Source: Kiritimatiellia bacterium
GTDB taxonomy: Bacteria; Verrucomicrobiota; Kiritimatiellia; RFP12; UBA1067
Assembly (NCBI GenBank): GCA_017405115.1
Contig: JAFRBA010000231.1
Span: forward strand, 1-24,007
Reading direction: 5' to 3'
DNA: 24,007 nucleotides
Position 1 is the first letter of the stretch. Each line of letters starts with the position of its first letter. Under the pieces are notes generated by a model. That model did no database searches and was not told the origin of the DNA. It saw only the letters and a list, made by a program, of their open reading frames with translations. This document shows positions 7,324 to 15,633 of the stretch, piece by piece. The translations under genes were made by a program, and so were the position numbers.

Positions 7324-9435
7324 ATGACAATGAAAAAGGTAGTCGCCGCGGCGGCGCTTGCGTGCTGCGGATGCGCTCTGTTCAAGGATTCCGCGCCGCG
7401 GACCGCATACGTCGACGAGTTCGACCTTTCGTCGTCCAGCTGCGGCTTCGGGAAGAAGACGCAGGCGAGGCGCAGCGTAGAGGGCAACGCGCTCACCGTG
7501 CGCGGGACAGTCTTCGAGCGCGGCTTCGGCTCGCATCCAGAGGGCGCGGTCGTCTTCCGCTCGAACGGCAAGGTGACGGCCTTCGACGCGAGCGTGGCGA
7601 TCGACGATGACTCGACGAACGCCGTGCCGTATCGCGCCGGGAAGGGGTACGGCGAGCCCATGGCGGTGTTCAAGGTCTGGGCCGACGGCAAGGTCGCATG
7701 GACTTCGGAGGTGGTGCGCCAGGGCCTGAAGCCGGTCGAAGCGCATGTCGACCTCTCCGGCGCAAGGGAGATAATACTCGAGACGTGCAGCGCCGGCGGG
7801 TGGCGCGACTTCCCCTCGGCCAACGCCGACTGGCTCGACGCCCGCTTCACCTGCGACGCCGGCGCGGAACTCGAGGTCGTGGACGACCCCGCGCAGTTCG
7901 CGCAGCTCGGCATGCTGACCCCGCCCGCGCCGAAGAAGCCCCGCATCAACGGCGCTGACATCTGGGGCGTCAGGCCCGGGCATCCGGTCATCTTCCGCGT
8001 CGCGACGAGCGGAGAGCGTCCGATCAGGTTCTCCGCGAAGGGGCTCCCGGACGGCGTTGTGCTTGACGAGAAGGGCGTCCTCCGCGGCACGGCCCCGAAG
8101 GCGCAGGGCGACTACGACATCGAGGTGACGGCCGAGAACGCGCACGGCAAGGCGACGCGCACTATACGGCTCGCCGTGGGCGACACGATCGCGCTCACCC
8201 CGCCTATGGGGTGGAACAGCTGGAACACGCTCTGCTACCGCCTCACCGCCGACAAGGTCAAGGCCGCGGCGAAGGCCATGGACGAGTCGGGCCTGGGAGA
8301 CTATGGGTGGAGCTACGTCAACCTCGACGACTGGTGGGAGATGAACAACTCGGGGTGCCAACGCGTCGAGATGCGGCGGAAGGACTTCGGGGGGCGCGAG
8401 GACGTGGTCGGCCCGGCGCGCGACGGCGAGGGCAGGATAATCCCCAACCGCTCGTTCCCGGACATGAAGGGCCTGACCGACTACATCCACTCCTTCGGAT
8501 TCAGGGCCGGGCTCTACTCCAGCCCGGGCCCGCGCACCTGCGGCCAGTGCGAAGGCAGCTACGGGCACGAGATGCAGGACGCGACAAGCTGGGCCGAATG
8601 GGGCTTCGACTACGTGAAGTACGACTGGTGCAGCTACAGGGATATATTCGACAACAAGTTCAAGTCCGCCGGGAAGGCGATCCCCGACTGGTTCACGCGC
8701 GACCCGGAGTGGGAGAGGCCGTACCGCCTGATGCGTGACTGCCTGAGGAAGCAGAACCGCGACATCCTCTTCTCGTTCTGTCAGTACGGGCGCGGACGCA
8801 CGCAGGAGTGGGCACGTGACGCGGGGGCCAACTGCTGGCGCAGCTGGAACGACCTCAAGGACACCTGGCCGTGGATGGAGGAGGCGATCGAGTCGCACAT
8901 AAAGGGCGCCTACCACGAGGTGTCCGGCCCGGGATGCTGGGCCGACCCCGACATGATGATCGTCGGCCAGCAGCTGTCGTTCGGCTACGACCATCCGACG
9001 TTCCTCACGCCCAACGAGCAGTACACCCACGTATCTATCTGGGCGATGATCGGCTCTCCGATGCTCATCGGGTGCGACCTCACGACGATGGACGACTTCA
9101 CGAAGGGAATCCTAATGAACGACGAGGTGATCGCCGTCAGCCAGGACCGCCTCGGGAAGGCGGCGCGGCGGATACGCCATGTCGACGCGGAGAGCGTCTG
9201 GACGCGTCCTCTCGTCGGCGGCTTCACGGCCGTTGCGCTCGTGAACCGCAGCCCCGTGGCCCGTGAGATCAAGGTGACGTTCGCGGAGCTCGGGCTCGAA
9301 GGCGTTTGCTGGGTAAAGGACCTCTGGCGGCAGAAGTGCGAGGGCAAGCACGCCGGAGAGTACGTCGCTCTGGTTCCGCCCCACGCCACGAAGCTGGTGA
9401 AGATGCGTCCGGCGGACTGCGCCCGGTGCGACTGA
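7324..9435 (+). CDS. Secreted GH27 alpha-galactosidase with NPCBM domain
   Basis: Exported enzyme of 703 aa that should remove terminal alpha-linked galactose (or, in some GH27 members, alpha-N-acetylgalactosamine or arabinopyranose). It begins with a lipoprotein-like signal ([14 protein letters not shown]). An NPCBM carbohydrate-binding domain spans about residues 25-175 ([20 protein letters not shown] and GFGSHPEG). A He_PIG Ig-like domain lies at about 205-290. The GH27 barrel starts at [10 protein letters not shown] (about 291-300), followed by LDDWW. The nucleophile is Asp434 in KYDWC, and the acid/base is Asp510 in WRSWNDLKD, by alignment with human alpha-galactosidase [10 protein letters not shown] is also conserved. 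A C-terminal beta-sandwich follows. The start at 7324 is 26 bases after the predicted transcription start, with GGAGAGAAGG upstream. The second ATG (7330) is an alternative. galE follows after 50 bases. Confidence 0.93.
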   Translation: MTMKKVVAAAALACCGCALFKDSAPRTAYVDEFDLSSSSCGFGKKTQARRSVEGNALTVRGTVFERGFGSHPEGAVVFRSNGKVTAFDASVAIDDDSTNAVPYRAGKGYGEPMAVFKVWADGKVAWTSEVVRQGLKPVEAHVDLSGAREIILETCSAGGWRDFPSANADWLDARFTCDAGAELEVVDDPAQFAQLGMLTPPAPKKPRINGADIWGVRPGHPVIFRVATSGERPIRFSAKGLPDGVVLDEKGVLRGTAPKAQGDYDIEVTAENAHGKATRTIRLAVGDTIALTPPMGWNSWNTLCYRLTADKVKAAAKAMDESGLGDYGWSYVNLDDWWEMNNSGCQRVEMRRKDFGGREDVVGPARDGEGRIIPNRSFPDMKGLTDYIHSFGFRAGLYSSPGPRTCGQCEGSYGHEMQDATSWAEWGFDYVKYDWCSYRDIFDNKFKSAGKAIPDWFTRDPEWERPYRLMRDCLRKQNRDILFSFCQYGRGRTQEWARDAGANCWRSWNDLKDTWPWMEEAIESHIKGAYHEVSGPGCWADPDMMIVGQQLSFGYDHPTFLTPNEQYTHVSIWAMIGSPMLIGCDLTTMDDFTKGILMNDEVIAVSQDRLGKAARRIRHVDAESVWTRPLVGGFTAVALVNRSPVAREIKVTFAELGLEGVCWVKDLWRQKCEGKHAGEYVALVPPHATKLVKMRPADCARCD

Positions 9436-9448
9436 CGGGCGCGGATTA

Positions 9449-9457
9449 TGGTATAAT
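9449..9457 (+). promoter_or_regulatory. Extended -10 promoter of galE
   Basis: TGG-TATAAT at 9449-9457 in the 50-base gap between the GH27 gene and galE. The predicted start is about 20 bases before the galE ATG. There is no convincing -35 box. It would let galE be expressed independently of the GH27 gene. Confidence 0.55.
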
Positions 9458-9485
9458 AGCCTGCGTCTTTGAAAGGATTCAAGAG

Positions 9486-10520
9486 ATGAAGATTCTAGTT
9501 ACGGGTGGCGCCGGGTACATCGGCAGCCATACAGTGGTCGAACTGCTCGGCGCAGGGCATGACGTTGTGGTGGTCGACAACCTCTGCAACAGCTCTCGCA
9601 AGTCCCTTGCGCGCGTGAAGAAGATAACGGGCCGGGCCCCTGCGTTCTACAAGGTCGACATCCGCGACGAGAAGCGCCTTGACGCCGTCCTCGGCAAGGA
9701 GGGGCGCTTTGACGCCGCGATTCACTTCGCCGCGCTGAAGGCCGTTGGCGAGTCAGTCCAGAAGCCCCTCGACTACTACGCGAACAACCTCGGCGGCACG
9801 TTCACGCTGCTGAAGTGCCTCGCCGCCCACGACTGCCGTAACATCGTCTTCTCCAGCTCGGCGACGGTGTACGGCGAGCCGAAGTCGGTGCCGATCCGCG
9901 AGGACTTCCCGACGCCCGGATGCACGAATCCCTACGGCTGGACGAAGCTGATGATGGAGCAGGTGTTCAAGGACGTGCAGAAGGCCGACCCGAGGTGGAA
10001 CGTGATCCTCCTCCGCTACTTCAACCCGATCGGCGCGCACGAGTCGGGCCTGATCGGGGAGGATCCCGCAGGCATCCCGAACAACCTGCTGCCGTACGTC
10101 GCCCAGGTGGCCGTGGGCCGCCTGCCCGAACTGAATGTGTTCGGAAGCGACTATCCGACGCCGGACGGCACCGGCGTGCGCGACTACATCCACGTCGTCG
10201 ACCTCGCCAAGGGGCACCTCAAGGCGATCGAGAAGCTGTCGCGCGAGCCTAACCTAGGCCTAAGGACGTACAACCTCGGCACGGGGCACGGCTACTCGGT
10301 GCTTCAGATCGTCAAGGCGTTCGAGGCCGCGTCAAAGCGCCCGGTGCCGTATAAGATATGCCCCAGACGTCCCGGCGACATCGCGGAGTGCTGGGCCGAC
10401 CCCTCGCTTGCGCTGAGGGAACTTGGGTGGAAGGCCGAGCGCGGCATCGAGGAGATGTGCCGCGACGCCTGGAACTGGCAGCGTCGCAATCCGTACGGAT
10501 ACGGCAAGCCAAAGGCGTGA
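9486..10520 (+). CDS. galE: UDP-glucose 4-epimerase GalE
   Basis: Cytoplasmic NAD-dependent epimerase interconverting UDP-galactose and UDP-glucose, last step of the Leloir pathway and source of UDP-galactose for glycan synthesis. It has 344 aa, close to the 338 of E. coli. The Rossmann motif [10 protein letters not shown] sits at the N-terminus. FSSSATVYG carries the catalytic Ser/Thr, and the YxxxK pair is Tyr150/Lys154 in NPYGWTK. The signature [15 protein letters not shown] and the late [11 protein letters not shown] are typical. The start ATG at 9486 follows AAAGGATTCAAGAG. A longer frame upstream would overlap the GH27 gene. The stop overlaps the GTG of the next gene. Proximity to an alpha-galactosidase suggests a role in using released galactose. 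Confidence 0.96.
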   Translation: MKILVTGGAGYIGSHTVVELLGAGHDVVVVDNLCNSSRKSLARVKKITGRAPAFYKVDIRDEKRLDAVLGKEGRFDAAIHFAALKAVGESVQKPLDYYANNLGGTFTLLKCLAAHDCRNIVFSSSATVYGEPKSVPIREDFPTPGCTNPYGWTKLMMEQVFKDVQKADPRWNVILLRYFNPIGAHESGLIGEDPAGIPNNLLPYVAQVAVGRLPELNVFGSDYPTPDGTGVRDYIHVVDLAKGHLKAIEKLSREPNLGLRTYNLGTGHGYSVLQIVKAFEAASKRPVPYKICPRRPGDIAECWADPSLALRELGWKAERGIEEMCRDAWNWQRRNPYGYGKPKA

Positions 10521-11143
10521 ACGGGCTTGACGACGTTCTGGACGGCTTCGAGGCTGCGCTTGAGCTTGAGCGCGAGCTCGGCGTCCGCGTCGTGCCGCTA
10601 GACCGCACCCTGCTGTCCCCCCCCAGTCCCCCCCAACCTCCTCCTCGAACTCCATTGTCCGCCATAGCCTTGCCGAAGGCGCCACCAACCCCTCCAACAC
10701 CTCCAACCTCTCAAACCTCTCAAACTCCTCAAACCTCTCAAACTCCTCAAACCTCTCAAACCCCTCAAACACCTCAAACCTCCTTCTTCGACTTCGTCTT
10801 CCTTCATGACGGGCCGCTGACGGAGAAGGGGGTCGAGATGATGGCCAAGATAGTGCTTGCGATGGGGAGGACGGCCGAGACGGCTCCGATAGTAGTCGAG
10901 CCGCCGCTGCCATCGGCGCGGGCGTACGTGGCTCTTGGGTACTATGCCCTGAAGAAGTTCTTTCCCGGTCTGAGCGGCGAGCCCGGCGTCTGGCTGAGGG
11001 CAGGGGACGGCAAGGACGTTCTCGTGACGTATTCGCCGACGTTCTTCGAGCGCTTCAAGGTGGTCACCGAGGCCGTGAAGGTGAAGAAGCGCGAGATGTG
11101 GACGAGCCTAAAAGGCCTGGCGCAGCGATTCAAGGGAGGATGA
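10517..11143 (+). CDS. Uracil-DNA-glycosylase-like protein with low-complexity linker
   Basis: Protein of 208 aa, tentatively assigned. The start is GTG at 10517, overlapping the galE stop. The N-terminal 35 residues form a helical segment ([19 protein letters not shown]). Residues of about 35-90 are a Pro/Thr/Ser/Gln-rich linker ([17 protein letters not shown] and similar) encoded by a repeat tract. The C-terminal 115 residues look like the second half of family-4 uracil-DNA glycosylases. [17 protein letters not shown] corresponds to the region after [20 protein letters not shown] to the substrate-pocket helix, and [13 protein letters not shown] to the VLPTYHPSYLLR motif. However, the key His is replaced by Ser, and there is no cysteine anywhere, so no 4Fe-4S cluster. 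It may be a non-catalytic relative. The family call is inference. Confidence 0.6.
   Translation: MNGLDDVLDGFEAALELERELGVRVVPLDRTLLSPPSPPQPPPRTPLSAIALPKAPPTPPTPPTSQTSQTPQTSQTPQTSQTPQTPQTSFFDFVFLHDGPLTEKGVEMMAKIVLAMGRTAETAPIVVEPPLPSARAYVALGYYALKKFFPGLSGEPGVWLRAGDGKDVLVTYSPTFFERFKVVTEAVKVKKREMWTSLKGLAQRFKGG
10616..10785. repeat. Polypyrimidine and 9-bp tandem repeat tract inside a coding gene
   Basis: The plus strand is almost free of G over long stretches. It begins with C-runs (10616-10634). A short palindromic unit (GCCTT-GCCG-AAGGC, 10667-10680) follows. Then come about eight imperfect copies of the 9-mer CTCAAACCT/CTCAAACTC (10708-10782). Because the unit is a multiple of three, the frame stays open and encodes a Pro/Thr/Ser/Gln linker. 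Copy number is likely variable between strains. Confidence 0.8.
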
Positions 11144-11144
11144 A

Positions 11145-11939
11145 ATGACGGACGAGTTGTGCAGAGTGGTAGAGCACGAGGACATGGGGTCTGGGTACCG
11201 GCGGCTTCTTCTCGAAGCCCCCGGCATAGCGTCCGGCGCCCAGCCGGGGCAGTTCGTGCACCTCAGGGTGCCGGCTTTGGAGGCGAGCGCGCTGAGGCGT
11301 CCGTTCTCCATCTTCAACGCCGCCGACGGAATGCTGGAGCTTCTGTACAAGACTGTAGGCAGGGGGACTGCCGCGCTCAACGCGGTGAAGCCGGGTGACG
11401 ACGTGAGCGTCATGGGTCCGCTCGGCCACGGGTTCCCGCTACGGTGCGAAGGCTCCGCGCTGCTAGTCGGCGGGGGCTTTGGCGTGGCGCCGCTATACTT
11501 CCTGGCCCGCCGGCTCATTGAGTCCGGCGGAGTTCGTGACGGCGCTTCAGGAATCGTCCTGTTCGTGGGCGGGCGGACGAAGACCGACCTGCTGGCGCTC
11601 GACCGCTTCGCCGCGCTCGGGGTGGAGGTGCGCACTGCGACGAACGACGGCTCGGACGGCGTGAAGGGGCTTGTCACCGACCCGCTTGACGACGAGCTCA
11701 TCAGGCTGCGGACCGAAGGGCGGAAGTTCGAGCTGTTTGCGTGCGGTCCGGACCCGATGCTGAAGGCCGTTGCCATGCGCGCGACAGGCACGGGCATGAA
11801 GGGCTGGATATCGATGGACCGCCACATGGTGTGCGGAGTCGGCGCATGCTACGCCTGCATACAGAAGACGGTGCGCGGCAATTCGCGCTGCTGCATAGAA
11901 GGGCCGGTCTTCTCGGCCGGCGACCTGGTGTGGGAATGA
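11145..11939 (+). CDS. pyrK: Dihydroorotate dehydrogenase electron-transfer subunit PyrK
   Basis: Cytoplasmic iron-sulfur flavoprotein of 264 aa that passes electrons from the class 1B dihydroorotate dehydrogenase PyrD to NAD+ in pyrimidine synthesis. The FAD-binding RRPFSIF motif is at residues 51-57, and the NAD-binding GGGFGVAPL stretch starts at about 109. The C-terminal 2Fe-2S ligands lie in CGVGACYACIQKT (Cys230, 235, 238) with the fourth in the following CC pair (249/250). The spacing fits PyrK. The start ATG has GGGAGGA 5 bases upstream, one base after the preceding stop. No pyrD is in the window, so PyrK is separated from its partner. Related ferredoxin-NADP reductase-like subunits are the main alternative. 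Confidence 0.9.
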   Translation: MTDELCRVVEHEDMGSGYRRLLLEAPGIASGAQPGQFVHLRVPALEASALRRPFSIFNAADGMLELLYKTVGRGTAALNAVKPGDDVSVMGPLGHGFPLRCEGSALLVGGGFGVAPLYFLARRLIESGGVRDGASGIVLFVGGRTKTDLLALDRFAALGVEVRTATNDGSDGVKGLVTDPLDDELIRLRTEGRKFELFACGPDPMLKAVAMRATGTGMKGWISMDRHMVCGVGACYACIQKTVRGNSRCCIEGPVFSAGDLVWE

Positions 11940-11966
11940 CGAGCATATACAGTAAAGCATATACGG

Positions 11967-11981
11967 AAGGGTCTGACCCTT
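11967..11981. promoter_or_regulatory. 15-bp palindrome upstream of the regulator gene
   Basis: AAGGGTCTGACCCTT is a perfect palindrome around a central T. It is preceded by two copies of GCATATAC (11943 and 11957) 14 bases apart, within the 66-base gap between pyrK and the regulator. It could be an operator of the regulator, a weak pyrK terminator, or part of a dispersed repeat. Confidence 0.35.
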
Positions 11982-12005
11982 TGTGCCGAAAGGCGGTGTC
12001 ATGGC

Positions 12006-13097
12006 ATGAAACGCATTATGTCAGATGAGATAGCCGACGCTCTGCGCGAAGAGCTGCAGGGCGGGCGCTACAGGACTGAAGAGCCGCTGCCTTCCGTGGA
12101 CGCGCTGCGCATGCGTTTCGCGGCGGGCGAGTACGCCGTGAGGAGCGCGTTGCACAAGCTGCGCGACGAGGGCCTTGTCACCGTGAAGAAGCACGTCGGC
12201 GTGATGCCGACTGGAAAGTCGTTGTTCGCCTGGAAGGGGCATGTCGCCTTCGTCCACACATCGACGAACAGCGCCTATTTTCCGCAGCGGCTTTCCGTTC
12301 AGCTTGCGCGGCGGTTCGAGACGGCCGGCTGGGCCATGCACTCCGTGTTTCTTGAGGCGAACAGCGACGGGCAGATCAATGCCGAATTGCTCATGCAACA
12401 TGTCGCATGCGGGTTGTCGTTTGCGGTCGTGATGAGCGAGTTTAGGCAGATAGCGGAGATTCTCGACAAGGCGGGAGTGCCGTATGTCGTGGTTGACGGC
12501 TATACGCGGGATTTTCCCAACGCGCGCGCGGTCATCAAGAACGACATCTCCGATTGCCATGCCGAGCTGATTGGCTTCATGAAGAAGCGAGGCATGAAGA
12601 CAATGCTAGAGGTTGACTTCGAGCGGCGGAAGGACCGTACGTTCAAGCAGCAGCTTTTCAACGCAGGAATCGCCGTTCGGAGGGAACTGTGCAAGTTCAA
12701 CAACGAGACTGTGTTCAGCCTGCGGGTCGTAAGGGAGCTGGGCTATCGTGCGGTCGAGAGGTTCCTTGCTGGTGCCAATGGGCGGTTGCCAGACGTAATT
12801 CTTTTTGATGACGATTATCTTGCAGTTGGCGGAACGCTTGCTCTGCTTGCGGCGGGGGTGCGCATCCCGCATGACGTCAGCGTGGTATCGTATTCGAACC
12901 ATGGTGACGAGATGCTTGTCGGGATACCGTGTTCCCGCATTGAAAACGACCCCGTCGCCTTGGGCGACGGCATAGCGAAGTACGTCGTTGCGTTTCTTGA
13001 GGGCAGCAAGGCGTCGCCGCCGCGCAACAAATGGCGTTTTGTGCCTGACGGGAGTGGTTGCCGCAGGAGTCAATCATCTTTGTTGCACTTGGCATGA
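12006..13097 (+). CDS. GntR-family regulator with LacI-type sugar-sensing domain
   Basis: Transcription factor of 363 aa. Residues 1-70 form a winged-helix GntR DNA-binding domain (SDEIADALREELQGGRY, PLPSVDALRMRF, VRSALHKLRDEGLVTV). From about residue 78 (KGHVAFVH) to 345 is a periplasmic-binding-protein-like sensor domain of the LacI/GalR class (PDVILFDDDYLAVGGTLALL, GVRIPHDVSVVSYSN). This combination is known from AraR-type sugar repressors. The start at 12006 is used because AAAGGCGGTG lies upstream; a second ATG occurs at 12018. It is an isolated gene followed by a hairpin and then an array of palindromic sites in front of a glycan-degradation gene run. The most likely job is sugar-responsive control of that run. 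The ligand is unknown. Confidence 0.88.
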   Translation: MKRIMSDEIADALREELQGGRYRTEEPLPSVDALRMRFAAGEYAVRSALHKLRDEGLVTVKKHVGVMPTGKSLFAWKGHVAFVHTSTNSAYFPQRLSVQLARRFETAGWAMHSVFLEANSDGQINAELLMQHVACGLSFAVVMSEFRQIAEILDKAGVPYVVVDGYTRDFPNARAVIKNDISDCHAELIGFMKKRGMKTMLEVDFERRKDRTFKQQLFNAGIAVRRELCKFNNETVFSLRVVRELGYRAVERFLAGANGRLPDVILFDDDYLAVGGTLALLAAGVRIPHDVSVVSYSNHGDEMLVGIPCSRIENDPVALGDGIAKYVVAFLEGSKASPPRNKWRFVPDGSGCRRSQSSLLHLA

Positions 13098-13110
13098 TTG
13101 AGTTCTCCTG
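13064..13110 (+). terminator. Hairpin overlapping the end of the regulator gene
   Basis: CAGGAG-TCAATCAT (13064-13077) pairs with ATGATTGA-GTT-CTCCTG (13094-13110), giving a 14-bp stem with a 3-base bulge and a 16-base loop. The right arm covers the stop codon. There is no T-run after it, so termination or mRNA protection are both possible. Confidence 0.45.
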
Positions 13111-13144
13111 TCCTATGAATTTTGGCCACAGGGCATTGCATCGT

Positions 13145-13292
13145 AAGTTATACCACATATCAACTTATCTCATATATGATATAAGATTATGTCATAGGAG
13201 ATACAATTATATCTCATACGCCATAATCTCGTATCATATATAAGATAAGATTATATCTCCTATGAGAAAAGTTTATATCTCGTATGACATAA
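13145..13292. promoter_or_regulatory. Array of six palindromic operator-like sites
   Basis: An AT-rich block in an otherwise GC-rich region. Sites of the form TTATRTC-N6-GAYATAA start at 13165, 13187, 13207, 13224, 13251 and 13273. The best copy is TTATATCTCGTATGACATAA (13273-13292). TTATGTCATAGGAGATACAA (13187) is the same site read on the other strand with two differences. A degenerate seventh copy may lie at 13145-13166. Intervals are 22, 20, 17, 27 and 22 bases, averaging about two helical turns. The array lies between the GntR/LacI-type regulator gene and the glycan gene run, ending about 100 bases before the predicted promoter. Binding by the adjacent regulator is inferred. Confidence 0.7.
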
Positions 13293-13391
13293 CTTTCTCT
13301 GTCACGGGAGCAAAGATTGTCGCATGCCGAGCTTAAAACCTTCCGTGCCTGTCATTATTTCAGGTCTTAATTGAGGTCTGGTGGATTCCTC

Positions 13392-13421
13392 TTGCGCTTT
13401 TGAAATCAATTGTGCTACCAT
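13392..13421 (+). promoter_or_regulatory. Candidate promoter of the glycan operon
   Basis: TTGCGC (13392-13397) and TACCAT (13416-13421) are 18 bases apart, with TGC before the -10 box. The transcription start would be about 40 bases ahead of the gene at 13469. The region between the operator array and this promoter (13293-13391) holds only a small CCTG/CAGG inverted repeat. Confidence 0.4.
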
Positions 13422-13468
13422 ACGCGCAAAAGGCCGAAAAGTGTCCAAACAAATAAGGAGGTATAAAA

Positions 13469-14128
13469 ATGATCATGCCGCGAAAAGTGATGTTGCTGAC
13501 TGGGGCGTGTGTCCTTGCTGTAGCAGCGTCCGCCGCGAAACGGACGAGCGAACCGACGTTCGTCTTTCTGAATCATAAGGCCAGTTCGTTTTGGAGCACG
13601 GCCACAAACAGCGTGGTGACGTTGCCGATAGATTATCCGGCGGGTGTCAGCACGGCTACGCTGACTGTGGACGGACAGGGATACTCTCAGACCTACGCGA
13701 ACATTACCGATGTATCGTTTGAGTTGTCTTTGCCACAGGCGGGTGATCCTGCGCATGAGAACGTGTACAACCTGACGCTTACGTTCGGCGACGGGACAGT
13801 GCGCACGGCAAGACTAGGTGTAGTGCAGAGCCTGAGCGTTGGTCGGGTGGGGCATACGCGTTGTCTTTCGCCAAGCAACCAGCGCGCCTGGACTCGCGTA
13901 AAGGGTGGACGGGCGGTTCTGCCGATACCATGTGGTATGACAGCCTTTTCCGTGTCGATCAACGGCGAACCCATTGCGGCAGATGTCGGTCTTGACGGCG
14001 CACAGGGCTGGTATGCACTTGGGTTGGACGTTGGTGACGAGGCGTCTCTCTCAATGACAGCCGACGGGCTGGCTCGCTCGGCATCGCTCTACGGAGTGCC
14101 ATATGGCATGATCTTCAGGTGCAGGTAA
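13469..14128 (+). CDS. Small secreted protein of unknown function
   Basis: I do not recognise this 219-aa protein. It has a clear signal peptide (residues 1-23, VMLLTGACVLAVAASAA) and no later membrane segment, so it should be exported. The rest is beta-rich, with two repeating beta-sandwich-like halves. The first half runs from TFVFLNHKASSFWSTATN to about 115 and the second from about 118 (QSLSVGRVGHTR) to the end. Only two cysteines are in the mature part. The ribosome-binding site AAGGAGGT (13455-13462) is the best in the window, so expression is probably high. It is first in the putative operon, 57 bases ahead of the SUMF1-domain gene. The two may work together on the surface. No enzymatic motif is visible. 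Confidence 0.75.
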   Translation: MIMPRKVMLLTGACVLAVAASAAKRTSEPTFVFLNHKASSFWSTATNSVVTLPIDYPAGVSTATLTVDGQGYSQTYANITDVSFELSLPQAGDPAHENVYNLTLTFGDGTVRTARLGVVQSLSVGRVGHTRCLSPSNQRAWTRVKGGRAVLPIPCGMTAFSVSINGEPIAADVGLDGAQGWYALGLDVGDEASLSMTADGLARSASLYGVPYGMIFRCR

Positions 14129-14185
14129 ACTACGGTTAGAGCTGTTTTTTCTTAAACACTAAACTTCCAAGAAAGGAAACAAACA

Positions 14186-15631
14186 ATGAACACAATGCCA
14201 TCAATCAAGACTGCGACGCTTGCGGCCGCAATCGTCTGCTCCCAGTTCTCCATGCCAGGCTCTGCGCGCGCGGAGGCGGCAATCGACCAGGTAATCGTGC
14301 GCCAGCAATGGCCATGGTCAACCGACGTGAAGATTGAATACCGCATCTCCGGCGTGACTTCGCCGGTGGACATATCGGTGACGGCGTACAACGGCACGAC
14401 GCCGCTTGACAGCTCCAACATCGCGGCGGCGCTTTCAGGCGAGCGCTACGGCATTGCCGAATCCGGCGTAGGCACGATCATTCTCGATCCCGTCAAGGCG
14501 TTCGGCAACGGTAAGGTTGCCATCGCAGACTTCCGCGTGGAGCTTGAGACTGTGGAATCGGCGGCGGCGATGGGCGATGTGCTCTACAAGATATTCTGCC
14601 TTACCAACAACACATGCGTTGATGTGCGGCGCGCCGATCTGTTGAACGGTACATACGGTACGATAGAGACCGACTTCGGCAAGATCGGCAGCGGGTTCAG
14701 CACCACGCTTGACGATGTGATCATCTGGACTGACGTCACGAACAATCTGGCCTACAAGACCACGCATCTCGTGATGCGCAAGGTCCCGGCGAAGAACGTG
14801 GACTGGAAGATCGGCTCGCCGTCTTCCGATGATGCTAAAGAGTGGGCCAATTATCATTACAGCGAGACGCAGCATGACGTGAAACTTACTCAGGACTATT
14901 ACATCGGCGTATTCGAGGTAACGCAGAATCAGTATGAACGTATCTGCGGCTCGAATCCGTCGCTTGCCTTGTACAGGGGATTTGCGAATTCACCATATCA
15001 CCCCGTGAACAACGTGTCGTATGCCAACATACGTGGCGGTAGAAGCCATGTCGCAAACGGCGAGAACGTCAACTGGCCTACAAACAGCTATAAGCATATC
15101 GTATATGGGGAAAGCCTCTGCGGCAAGATGCGCACCAAGTTCGGAATTGATTTCGACATACCGACAGAAGCGCAATGGGAGTTCGCATGCCGTGCTGGAA
15201 CTACAGCTCCGCTCTATTCCGGATTTGGTTGTTCGTCCGCTAATGTTGATCCGATTGCCTGGTACAAGGGGAACGTCACAATTGTCACAGTTTCTGGCGT
15301 CAATTATCCATATACGCACGCCGTGGGAGCCAAGAAGCCTAACGCATTTGGCCTTTACGACATGTTGGGCAACGTAATCGAGTGCTGTCTTGATTGGGCG
15401 ACAAATGACATCGACGTGAACGGAACGGGCGATCCGCTTGTCAATCCAGAGGGACCGGCTGCTGATTCGGGCAGACGCATGTTCCGCGGCGGCAGCGTGT
15501 TCTATGACTGGGATGCTCGTTGCTGCCGCTCGGCAGACCGTTCCAATCCGTTTACCTCAGACGACACCGGTGCGAAGTACTATGCTGGCGTGCGTCTTGT
15601 CTGTCCTGTCGGCTCGACCTGGGAGGATTGA
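14186..15631 (+). CDS. Secreted SUMF1 (formylglycine-generating-enzyme-like) domain protein
   Basis: Exported protein of 481 aa with a signal peptide ending near ARAEA (residue 30). Residues of about 31-200 form an N-terminal beta-rich region containing IDQVIVRQQWPWSTDVKIEY. The SUMF1/FGE-sulfatase fold occupies about 205-475, seen in DYYIGVFEVTQNQYERI, FDIPTEAQWEFACRAGT, NAFGLYDMLGNVIECCLDW and FRGGSVFYDWDARCCRSADR. True FGE enzymes carry a Cys pair in the segment after RGGS (SYMCHRSYC in human SUMF1). Here only the CC after DAR remains, so formylglycine formation is unlikely. A binding or other role is more probable. AAAGGA lies about 9 bases before the ATG. The next gene follows after 2 bases. 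Confidence 0.88.
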   Translation: MNTMPSIKTATLAAAIVCSQFSMPGSARAEAAIDQVIVRQQWPWSTDVKIEYRISGVTSPVDISVTAYNGTTPLDSSNIAAALSGERYGIAESGVGTIILDPVKAFGNGKVAIADFRVELETVESAAAMGDVLYKIFCLTNNTCVDVRRADLLNGTYGTIETDFGKIGSGFSTTLDDVIIWTDVTNNLAYKTTHLVMRKVPAKNVDWKIGSPSSDDAKEWANYHYSETQHDVKLTQDYYIGVFEVTQNQYERICGSNPSLALYRGFANSPYHPVNNVSYANIRGGRSHVANGENVNWPTNSYKHIVYGESLCGKMRTKFGIDFDIPTEAQWEFACRAGTTAPLYSGFGCSSANVDPIAWYKGNVTIVTVSGVNYPYTHAVGAKKPNAFGLYDMLGNVIECCLDWATNDIDVNGTGDPLVNPEGPAADSGRRMFRGGSVFYDWDARCCRSADRSNPFTSDDTGAKYYAGVRLVCPVGSTWED

Positions 15632-15633
15632 CA

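Noticed and set aside
7291..9030. Long antisense frame opposite the GH27 gene, and similar ones opposite nhaC (3616-5205), galE and GH2 (19047-20639).
   Set aside because: Long antisense frames are a side effect of high GC content. Their translations are Arg/Pro/His/Ala-rich and lack domains, while the opposite strand encodes clear enzymes.
14186..15631. Annotating the SUMF1 protein as a sulfatase-modifying enzyme.
   Set aside because: The catalytic cysteine arrangement is missing and no sulfatase is present, so only the fold is claimed.
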